From Betaproteobacteria bacterium (lineage in GTDB: Bacteria > Pseudomonadota > Gammaproteobacteria > Burkholderiales > CAIKXV01), in NCBI GenBank assembly GCA_947457885.1, contig CANGXU010000023.1, positions 1 through 32,937 of the forward strand: a stretch of DNA of 32,937 bases. The letters run 5' to 3'. Both the position numbers and the translations under genes were made by a program. Below the pieces are notes generated by a model, which saw only the letters and a program-made list of their open reading frames with translations, searched no databases and had not been told where the DNA came from. Shown in pieces: positions 26,491 to 32,937 of the stretch (position 1 is its first letter; every line of letters begins with the position of its first letter).

Positions 26491-27510
26491 TCAGTCGAGC
26501 GCCGCGACCAGTTCGATCAGCTTCGGCGAGGGCGCGGCGTAGCTGACCACCCGCACATCGAGTGCCCGGTCTTCGACCCGTCGAAGCGCCCGCTGCATCG
26601 CCGATAGGATCCACGCCTCATCGTTCCGGAACACGCCGCCGCCAAGGCTGGTCAGCAGCACCTTGCGCGAGCCGCCGGCCTGCGCCCGCGCGAGCGCCGC
26701 GCACAGCGTCGCTTCGTAGGCGGCTTCGAGCACCAGCGTCGCGAACGACCGCCAGAGGCCCGGCGCCTGGTCTTCGCAATAACCGAGCGGCAGTGCCGAA
26801 CAGAACGCCTGCGACACCACGGGCCGTGTGCGCGCTGTCGGTGCGTCGGTCACTTCGACATCGTGGTGTACGCCGATGCACAGCGCGCTGCGCAACCGGT
26901 CGATCGCCGCCTCGTCGAGCGTACCCAGGCAGTTGGCGATCGCCTGGAGGCCCTTGCGCGTGCAGAGCGCGTAGCCGTTGCGCATGTTCCACAGCTCATC
27001 GATGGGCAGGCCGGTCGCATCCGCCAGTGCGGCGCCCAGCGGCGCCAGTCCGTCGAGCTGTCGGTGCCGGGTCTGCCCGATCTGCGTGCCGACCGGTGCG
27101 AAGTAGTTCCGGTAGATCGTGGCTGCCCCGGCGGCGATCGCGCAGGCTGGCCCCTGGGTGGGGTCGCCCGCGTACCGCGTGACGCCGTCGTCGGGCGTGA
27201 CATCCGGACGCACCATCTCGAGCAGGTTGAACTGGGATGCCACCTGGAACAGCGCGCCGGCGTTCTCCGGTGCCTGGTGCAGGTCGCGGACGTTACCGCG
27301 GACGATGCCGACCTTCAGGCGCCCGAGCAGCGCAGCCTGGCCCGCGACGCGTTCGCGCAGTGCCTGCAGCGATACCAGTTCCAGCGTGCCGATGTCGTAG
27401 GCCGCGCCGTTGATGCGCGAGCGCAGGGTCGTGCCGACTACTTCGAGGTTGGCCTGCGTCTGCGCGTAGGTCGACTCGCGGAAGCCGGTGAGGCGTTCGA
27501 ACCAGTCCAT
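26491..27510 (-). CDS. Conserved protein with macrodomain-like motifs
   Basis: A 339-residue soluble protein, convergent with the phosphatase gene with a 23-bp gap. I cannot assign it firmly. Segments VGIVRGNVRDLHQ, ALFQVASQFNLLEM, QGPACAIAAGAATIYRNYF and near the C-terminus KVLLTSLGGGVFRNDEAWI resemble the strands and Gly-rich phosphate loops of macrodomains (ADP-ribose-binding), with a long insertion between them. If so it could bind or hydrolyse ADP-ribose or a related nucleotide. It has no signal peptide. The start ATG 27510 has only a weak ribosome site. The alternative is an unrelated fold with chance glycine-rich loops; a structure comparison would decide. Confidence 0.75.
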   Translation of the reverse strand: MDWFERLTGFRESTYAQTQANLEVVGTTLRSRINGAAYDIGTLELVSLQALRERVAGQAALLGRLKVGIVRGNVRDLHQAPENAGALFQVASQFNLLEMVRPDVTPDDGVTRYAGDPTQGPACAIAAGAATIYRNYFAPVGTQIGQTRHRQLDGLAPLGAALADATGLPIDELWNMRNGYALCTRKGLQAIANCLGTLDEAAIDRLRSALCIGVHHDVEVTDAPTARTRPVVSQAFCSALPLGYCEDQAPGLWRSFATLVLEAAYEATLCAALARAQAGGSRKVLLTSLGGGVFRNDEAWILSAMQRALRRVEDRALDVRVVSYAAPSPKLIELVAALD

Positions 27511-27614
27511 GTGGGGTCGCTTTTCGGTGAATGCTCGTGTGCGCCGATGACGGACACGATACCGAAAGCCCAGGCAGGTTCATACCGGAGCAGGGACTCG
27601 TGTGCGCACGGTGG

Positions 27615-27639
27615 CGCGGCTTTGCCAGTCGAAGCCGCG
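27615..27639. other. Inverted repeat in the divergent intergenic region
   Basis: CGCGGCTT (27615-27622) and AAGCCGCG (27632-27639) are perfect 8-bp arms around a 9-nt loop. They lie between the macrodomain-like gene and Bug copy 4, about 70 nt upstream of the latter. No T-run follows on either strand. It could be a regulatory element, and the role is unknown. Confidence 0.35.
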
Positions 27640-27710
27640 TGCGGTAACCTGCCTGCCTGGTTGCAGATGGCAGCCAACGGCGCACAGACGCCGACGAAGG
27701 AGGAGCAGCG

Positions 27711-28685
27711 ATGTACATCCGGAGCTGTATCGGGCTGGCCTTGATGCTGCCGGCGGTCTCTTTCGGCCAGGGCGGCAGCGCGCCGTTTCCGTCCAAACCG
27801 ATCCGGATGGTCATCGGCTTCTCGCCTGGCAGCAACAGCGATTCTCTGGCTCGTCCGCTGGCGCAACGCCTGTCGGAGGTCGTTGGGCAGCAGGTGCTGG
27901 TGGACAACCGGCCCGGGGCGGCCGGCAACATCGCGATGGAGATGGTGTCGAGGGCGCCGCCCGATGGCTACACGGTGTTCAGCGGGCCGGGGTCTTCGAT
28001 CACCGTCAATCCGCACATCCAGGCGAAGATGCCGATCGACGTGCTGCGCGACCTGTTGCCGATCGTGCCGATGGGGCAGTTCTCGGCGCTGCTGGTCGTG
28101 CATCCATCGCTGCCGGTGAAGTCGGTCGGCGACCTGGTGGCACTGGCCAAGCGCAAGCCCGGCCTGATCAGCTTCGGCTCGCCCGGCCATGGCACAGGCT
28201 TTCATCTCGCGACCGAACTGTTCAAGGTGCGCGCGGGGATCAGTGCCACGCATGTCCCCTATGCCAACGCCAGCGCGATGATGTCCGACCTGCTCGCAGG
28301 CCGCGTCGAGATGATGATCTTCTCCGCGATCGTGATGCAGCCGCACGTGAAGACCGGAAAGCTGCGTGCGTTGGCGACCACCGGCCGCGAGCGCAGCAGC
28401 GTGATGCCGGAACTGCCCACGATCGCGCAGGCTGGTGTGGCCGATTACGAATACACCGGCTTCCAGGGCATCTTCGGACCAGCCGCGCTGCCGCGCGAAC
28501 TGGCAGAACGGCTCAATATCCTGATCACGAAAGTGCTCGCCTTGCCCGATGTGCGCGAGTTCTATGCCACACAGAACGTCGATCCGATGGTGATGAACCC
28601 GACGGAATTCGCCGCCAAGGTGCGCCTGGAGCATGACAAGTGGGGCAAGCTGATTCGAGACGCTGGGCTGAAGGGCGGACAGTGA
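27711..28685 (+). CDS. Bug/TctC-type substrate-binding protein, copy 4
   Basis: Periplasmic binding protein of 324 residues. ATG 27711 follows GGAGGAG. The signal peptide is short (MYIRSCIGLALMLPAVSFGQ). Family blocks are FPSKPIRMVIGFSPGSNSD, VDNRPGAAGNIAME and PDGYTVFSG. The first loop has PGSNSD in place of the usual GG-xx-D, so its ligand pocket may differ from its neighbours. The next Bug gene starts 2 nt after its stop. Two binding proteins made from one transcript is unusual. Confidence 0.93.
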   Translation: MYIRSCIGLALMLPAVSFGQGGSAPFPSKPIRMVIGFSPGSNSDSLARPLAQRLSEVVGQQVLVDNRPGAAGNIAMEMVSRAPPDGYTVFSGPGSSITVNPHIQAKMPIDVLRDLLPIVPMGQFSALLVVHPSLPVKSVGDLVALAKRKPGLISFGSPGHGTGFHLATELFKVRAGISATHVPYANASAMMSDLLAGRVEMMIFSAIVMQPHVKTGKLRALATTGRERSSVMPELPTIAQAGVADYEYTGFQGIFGPAALPRELAERLNILITKVLALPDVREFYATQNVDPMVMNPTEFAAKVRLEHDKWGKLIRDAGLKGGQ

Positions 28686-28687
28686 CC

Positions 28688-29713
28688 ATGGCAATCGAAG
28701 ACGGATTGACCACCCGACTTGTCTGCGGGCTCCTTCGCCCGAAATGCACCACTGCGCTGCTCGCGCTCGGGGCGCTCGGCGTGTCCATCCTGGCACCGCT
28801 GCCGGCCTTGGCGCAGGCATGGCCCGCCAAACCGATCAGGCTCGTCGTGCCGTATCCGCCGGGCGGCGGCACCGACTTGCTCGGCCGCATGGTCGCGCGC
28901 CGCCTGTCGGAATCGCTGGGCGTGCCGATCCTGGTCGACAATCGTCCGGGTGCCGATGGAAGCATCGGTACGGATATCGTCGCCAAGGCTGCAGGTGACG
29001 GCTACACGCTGCTGATCGACGGCACGAGTCAGGCCTACAACGTCGCGTTCAGGAAGAAGCTGCCGTACGACTCGGCGCGCGACCTCGCGCCGATCGTCCA
29101 GACGGCGAACCAGCAGGTGTTGCTGGTGGCCAGCATGCGCCTTCCGATCCGCAACCTGCTCGAACTGATCGAGCACGCGAAGGCGAACCCGGGCAAGCTC
29201 ACCTACGGTTCCAGCTCGAACGCGAACACGCTGCCGATGGAACTGCTGAAGACGATGACGGGCACGAACATCATCTACGTCCCCTATCGCGGATCGGCGC
29301 CGATGTTGACCGACCTGCTGGGCGGACAGGTGGACATCGCCATGAGCGGCGCGGCTGCACCGCTTCCCCATGTGCGCGCCGGGAAGCTTCGCCTGCTGGG
29401 CATCGGCGACAGCCAGCGTTCGCCGTCGATGCCCGACTTCCCGACGATCGCCGAGGCGGGTATCCCCGGCTTCCAGACGTTGCAGTGGAGCGGCCTTTAT
29501 GCGCCGCGCCCGACGCCACGCGCCATCATCGAACGGATCAACCGCGACACGGTGGCGATCCTGCAGGATCCTGCGATGCGCAAGCAGATGATCGACGCCG
29601 GATTCGATCCGGTGAACGGACCGAACACGCCCGAGCGGTGGGGGGCGCTGGTGGCTGCGGAGGTGGTCAAGTGGAGCCGCATCGCTGCGCAGACCGGCCT
29701 GAAGTCGGATTGA
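28688..29713 (+). CDS. Bug/TctC-type substrate-binding protein, copy 5
   Basis: Periplasmic binding protein, 341 residues from ATG 28688, two bases after the stop of copy 4; AGGGCGG in the end of copy 4 is the probable ribosome site. The signal peptide (LLALGALGVSILAPLPALAQ) is followed by AWPAKPIRLVVPYPPGGGTD, VDNRPGADGSIGTD and GDGYTLLID. The start further upstream in frame would overlap copy 4 and lacks a signal. Sequence differences along the whole length from copy 4 show it is not a recent tandem copy. Confidence 0.93.
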   Translation: MAIEDGLTTRLVCGLLRPKCTTALLALGALGVSILAPLPALAQAWPAKPIRLVVPYPPGGGTDLLGRMVARRLSESLGVPILVDNRPGADGSIGTDIVAKAAGDGYTLLIDGTSQAYNVAFRKKLPYDSARDLAPIVQTANQQVLLVASMRLPIRNLLELIEHAKANPGKLTYGSSSNANTLPMELLKTMTGTNIIYVPYRGSAPMLTDLLGGQVDIAMSGAAAPLPHVRAGKLRLLGIGDSQRSPSMPDFPTIAEAGIPGFQTLQWSGLYAPRPTPRAIIERINRDTVAILQDPAMRKQMIDAGFDPVNGPNTPERWGALVAAEVVKWSRIAAQTGLKSD

Positions 29714-29803
29714 TCTTCGCCCCTCCAGCATTTCCCCGGGAGTGCACGCATGGCGCGAAAGTCTGGAAAGGCGGTCGAATCCGCAGTCTAATGCCCGATG
29801 CGT

Positions 29804-29820
29804 CCCGGATCCGATCCGGG
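29804..29820. promoter_or_regulatory. 17-bp palindrome upstream of the UGSC selenoprotein gene
   Basis: CCCGGATC-C-GATCCGGG has perfect 8-bp arms. It ends 24 nt before ATG 29845, just 5' of the GGAGGAAG ribosome site. Its single-base centre suggests a dimeric-protein site or a small leader structure. The binding factor is unknown. Confidence 0.45.
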
Positions 29821-29844
29821 CAGGACAAGCCAGGAGGAAGCGTC

Positions 29845-31542
29845 ATGAGCGAGCGATTCGCCGTCATCAGCCCGGAAGGCGTGCCGCCTTCCTCGACGGG
29901 CAGGATCAGTCCCCACCTCGATACGCTCGAGGGCAAGGTCATCTGCGAGGTGTACAACAACCACTTCAAGGGCGAGCTGATGTTCCGCACCTATCGCCGC
30001 CTGTTCACGGACAGGTATCCCGGCGTCAAGGTGATCCCCTACGACGAGATGCCTATCGTCTACGTCGGTGGCGACCCGGCCACGCAGAAGCAGGTCGCGA
30101 AGCAGGTCGCTGCGCTGGCGAAGGAGCGGGGGGCGGACGCCCTGATCACCGGCAACGGTGGTTGAGGGACCTGCACACCGGCCTCGGTGAGGCCGGCCAT
30201 CGAAGCGGAGAAGCTCGGTATTCCGAGCGTCGTGATCACCACTACCGGATTCACCGCGATCGCTCGCGCGGTAGCGAAGGCTGAAGGGCTCGCCGACCTG
30301 CGGATCGGGGAGTACCCGGGCGCTGTCGGCGTGCATGAGGACGAGCGGGTCGTTCGCAACGTCGAGGACGTGCTGTTCGGCCGGATCGTCAAGCTGCTCA
30401 CCGAGCCGGCGGCCGCCGTCGCCAGTGCCAGCGCCGTGGCCGGGCCGCGCGGCGACGCCATCGTGTTCGAGGGTGATTTCGACGAGGTCAACGCGCACTT
30501 CCGCAGCCGCCTGTGGACCGACGAGCTGCCGATCGTCCCGCCTACCCTCGAGCGTGTCAACGCGTTCCTGGCGCATACCGATCGTGCGCCGCACGAGCCG
30601 ATCGCCGTGCTGCCGCAGGCGAACCTGCAGGCGACCCCATGGAACATCGCCGCCAATGGCGTGATGGCCGGTTGCCGGCCGGACGCGATGCCGCTGCTCA
30701 TCGCGGCAGTCGAGGCGCTGGCGGACAATACGTACAACCTCAGCAACATCGGCAGCACCTGGGGGGTGCTGCCCTACCTGCTGGTGAACGGTCCCGCCGT
30801 GCAGTCTCTGGGGCTGGAGAACGGCGGCCAGATGATCTCGAAGGGATCGAACCCGGCGATCGGCCGTGCGCTCGGGCTGATCATCCGCAATCTCTCCGGG
30901 TACAAGCTGGGCCGCAACTACATGGGCACCTTCGGCTACCCGATGAACTTCACGATCGCCGAGAACGAGGCGGAGTCGCCATGGGAGCCTTACCATGTCG
31001 AACACGGCTTCCAGCCCGGGGACAGCACCGTGACCGCATGCGCTACGGTCACCTGGGGCTGGCCGCCCGCCATCTACGGCACGGCAGACAAGAGCGCTGC
31101 ACAGAGTGCCCTGGAGTTTCTGGCGATCGAACTCACCAAGAAGCCCTGCCTGGCGCGCCTTGCCGAGCGCGGGCCGCGCGGCTTCCGCGACATGATCATG
31201 ATCATGATCGCACCGCCGATTGCCCGGTCGCTCGCCGAGGCCGGTTATTCGAAGCAGGCGATCCGGGAATACCTGTATGAAAACGCGCGGGTGCCATTCC
31301 GCGAACTCGAGTTCCTGCTCAAGTACGGGCATTCCGAAGCGTTCACCATCCGCGATGCGGTTGACCGGGGACTCTATCCGCCGGAGTACCTCGTCGGTCC
31401 CGACGATCCCGTGCGGGTGCTGCCGGGACCGGAGGTCATCAACATCGTCGTCTGCGGCGACCCGAATCGCAACCGGGCGATGGTGCTATGGGGTGGCTAC
31501 GTCAATCCCGTGACCCGCAGGATGGAACTGCCAGCGCGCTGA
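29845..31542 (+). CDS. UGSC-family selenoprotein, fused to a second conserved domain (UGA at codon 107 read as selenocysteine)
   Basis: A 565-residue protein read through an in-frame TGA at 30163-30165. Codons on both sides continue one sequence: ITGNGG-U107-GTCTPASVRPAIEAEK, then GIPSVVITTTGF. U-G-T-C is the [U/C]-G-[S/T]-C redox motif of the UGSC family, where Cys-containing members also exist. A SECIS-like hairpin follows the UGA. ATG 29845 has GGAGGAAG 5' of it. The first domain (about 1-185) should be a thiol/selenol oxidoreductase. The second (about 208-565) has DELPIVPPT, ANGVMAGCRPD, FTIAENEAESPWEPYHVE and VVCGDPNRNRAM; I recall this as an uncharacterised domain often coded next to UGSC genes. 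There is no signal peptide. Without selenocysteine the product would stop at 106 residues. Expression needs selA/B/C/D, which lie outside the window. Confidence 0.82.
30166..30196 (+). promoter_or_regulatory. Bacterial SECIS-like hairpin
   Basis: Twelve nucleotides after the UGA (30163-30165) begins a perfect 8-bp stem: CCGGCCTC at 30178-30185 and GAGGCCGG at 30189-30196, with loop GGT. The loop starts 20 nt past the UGA, and G is in the first two loop positions, as bacterial SECIS elements require for SelB binding. It lies within the coding sequence, as usual in bacteria. Confidence 0.72.
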
Positions 31543-31585
31543 CGGCAGGCGAAGGGGGACCAGGGCGAACCACGGCGGTGCGACG

Positions 31586-31729
31586 ATGAATCTGTCCCAG
31601 ATCAGGTGCGTGGTCGAGGTCCATCGGTGCGGCAACCACATCCCGGCCGGCTGCGAAGAACCCTGCAAGACCGCCCAGAGGTTGACGCAACAAAGGAGGA
31701 GGAATCATGAGGCAGATCGAAAGGGGTGA
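31586..31729 (+). pseudogene. Decayed LysR-type regulator N-terminus
   Basis: A 47-codon frame opens with MNLSQIRCVVEVHRCG, very like the first helix of CysB/LysR-type regulators (MNLxQLRxxxEVxRxG). The next residues NHIPAGCEEPCKTAQRLTQQ keep only a loose likeness to the helix-turn-helix (NxSxAAExLxxTQPxVSxQ). The frame then runs into the start of Bug copy 6, whose ribosome site it contains. It has no good ribosome site and no effector domain, so it is probably a relic of a regulator once linked to the Bug gene. Confidence 0.5.
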
Positions 31730-32735
31730 GCAGTCGGCGCCCCGTGCCGCCCGCCGGACGCTGGTGGCCACGCTGTGCGTCGCGCCACTCGTCCTGCCCT
31801 GGCATCAGGCGGCTGCGCAGGACGCGGCCTATCCGGCCAAGCCGGTGCGCATCGTGTATCCGTTCGCTGCGGGTGGCGGCGGTGACCTGATGTCGCGCAC
31901 CCTCGCGGCAGAGCTGACGCGCGAACTGAAGGAAAGCTTCATCGTCGACAACCGGACCGGCGGCAACGGCAACATCGGCACCGAGATCGTCGCCCGAGCC
32001 CCGGCGGACGGCCATACGCTGCTGATGACGACCAATGCGACGATCGCGATCAACCCGCAGCTGTTCAAGAAGGTGGTGACCTACGATCCGGTGAAGGACT
32101 TCGCGCCGATCAGCCTGGTCGCGTCGCAGCCGTTCGCGCTGGTCCTGCATCCGGCGGTGCCGGCAAAGAACGTCGCCGAGCTGATCTCGCTCGCGCGTGC
32201 AAAGCCGGGTACGCTGAACTATGCGTCGTCCGGTTCGGGTGGTGGTGCCCATCTTGCTGGCGAGATGCTGAAGACCTTTGCCGGGATCGACATCACGCAT
32301 ATTCCGTACAAGGGAAGCAATCCTGCGCTCGGTGCGCTGACGGGCGGGCAGGTACAGTTCATGTTCGTCGCCATCCTCGCAGCCATGCCGTTCGTCGAAC
32401 AGGGCAAGCTGCGAGCGATTGCTGTCAGCACCTCCCGGCGCAACCCGGCAGTACCGAACCTGCCGGCTGTTTCAGAGACCGCGGGACTGGAGAAGTTCGA
32501 GTCCGATCTCTGGTACGGCTTCCTCGCGCCGGCGAAGACGCCCGCCGCCATCATCGAGCGCCTGAACGCCGCCACTCGTGTCGCGCTCGCGCGTCCCGAG
32601 GTCAAGGCAAGGTTCGAACCCAGCGGGACGGTACTCGTCGGCAGCACCCCGGCCGAGTTCGCCGCTGCGATCCGTGCGGACATCGCGCGCTGGGGCACGG
32701 TCATTTCCACCGCGAAGATCACGCCGGAGTACTGA
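31707..32735 (+). CDS. Bug/TctC-type substrate-binding protein, copy 6
   Basis: Periplasmic binding protein of 342 residues. ATG 31707 follows AAAGGAGGAGGAATC, the strongest ribosome site in the window. The signal peptide is Arg-rich at first, then hydrophobic (LVATLCVAPLVLPWHQAAAQ). Family blocks are YPAKPVRIVYPFAAGGGGD, VDNRTGGNGNIGTE and ADGHTLLM. Its TGA overlaps the ATG of the MmgE/PrpD gene (TGATG), so the two are coupled and the ligand may be a carboxylate handled by that enzyme. Confidence 0.94.
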   Translation: MRQIERGEQSAPRAARRTLVATLCVAPLVLPWHQAAAQDAAYPAKPVRIVYPFAAGGGGDLMSRTLAAELTRELKESFIVDNRTGGNGNIGTEIVARAPADGHTLLMTTNATIAINPQLFKKVVTYDPVKDFAPISLVASQPFALVLHPAVPAKNVAELISLARAKPGTLNYASSGSGGGAHLAGEMLKTFAGIDITHIPYKGSNPALGALTGGQVQFMFVAILAAMPFVEQGKLRAIAVSTSRRNPAVPNLPAVSETAGLEKFESDLWYGFLAPAKTPAAIIERLNAATRVALARPEVKARFEPSGTVLVGSTPAEFAAAIRADIARWGTVISTAKITPEY

Positions 32736-32937
32736 TGGCAGGCAGACACGGGCGAGCAGGGTGGGATGCGACCATCGAGCAGCTGATCGCGTACGCCGAC
32801 CGCGCACGGTATGGATCGCTGTCGCCGGTCGTCGTCCACGAGGTGAGGCGCCGGCTGGTCGATACCTTTGCCAGCGCGCTGGGTGCCTGGGACGAGCCGG
32901 TGAGCGGCATGGCGCGGTCGTTCGCGAGCCGCTACCG
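32735..32937 (+). CDS. MmgE/PrpD-family protein, N-terminal part (runs off window)
   Basis: The first 67 codons of a gene that continues past the window. After MAGRHGRAGWDATIEQL the text ADRARYGSLSPVVVHEVRR then LVDTFASALGAWDEPV matches the N-terminal pattern of MmgE/PrpD proteins (xYxxLPxxVxxxAkrxLLDtlGxaLaGxxxP). Family members include 2-methylcitrate dehydratase and aconitate-like or decarboxylating enzymes. The TGATG overlap with Bug copy 6 indicates one operon. The substrate cannot be told from this fragment. Confidence 0.78.
   Translation, partial: MAGRHGRAGWDATIEQLIAYADRARYGSLSPVVVHEVRRRLVDTFASALGAWDEPVSGMARSFASRY

Noticed and set aside
30163..30187. Reading the TGA as a true stop, giving a 106-residue protein and a separate 451-residue gene starting with GTG
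   Set aside because: The intervening codons match the UGSC redox motif, a SECIS-like hairpin follows, and the second start has no ribosome site.
31191..31208. Triple ATGATC repeat
   Set aside because: It encodes MIMIMI within the selenoprotein's second domain. It is short and in frame, with no sign of being an unstable tract.
1..32937. CRISPR arrays, tRNA or rRNA genes
   Set aside because: No regularly spaced repeats and no recognisable tRNA or rRNA sequence were seen. The only regularly spaced elements are the three hip operators.

Overview
The window is G+C-rich and densely coded. Its most telling feature is six stand-alone tripartite-tricarboxylate (TctC/Bug) periplasmic binding proteins in about 17 kb. 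That expansion is typical of Burkholderiales-type Betaproteobacteria, so a betaproteobacterium is the best guess; this is inference, as no rRNA or other marker gene is present. Positions 1-154 hold no gene I can recognise. No intergenic gap exceeds 300 bases.

Region 1 (155-13546) is a type I secretion operon. It begins with a 2938-residue multidomain surface protein that combines a beta-propeller, a 5'-nucleotidase-like unit, a second propeller, Ig-like domains and two lamin-tail domains. Its own exporter follows: a TolC-type outer membrane protein with an apparent CTG start, an ABC permease/ATPase and an HlyD adaptor. The last two junctions are ATGA overlaps. Region 2 (13579-15514) is an outer-membrane beta-barrel gene followed by a WYL regulator. 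Nearly identical palindromes lie in front of both genes, which suggests a self-contained regulon.

Region 3 (15649-22731) is catabolic and uptake accessory DNA. Bug proteins are interleaved with a CocE-type hydrolase, a nucleoside deaminase, a cupin protein and a nitrilase. Region 4 (22963-27510) looks like an acquired island. It holds a hipBA toxin-antitoxin pair behind three AATCC-N12-GGATT operators spaced exactly 50 bp apart, an IS3-type transposase remnant, a conserved protein of unknown function coupled to a dual-specificity-type phosphatase, and a convergent gene with macrodomain-like motifs.

Region 5 (27711-32937) has two Bug genes in tandem, then a UGSC-family gene read through an in-frame UGA (selenocysteine 107, U-G-T-C motif) with a bacterial SECIS-like hairpin 12 nt downstream. 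A decayed LysR-type N-terminus, another Bug gene and the start of an MmgE/PrpD gene that leaves the window follow. The selenoprotein, the phased hip operators and the paired palindromes are the main points of interest.
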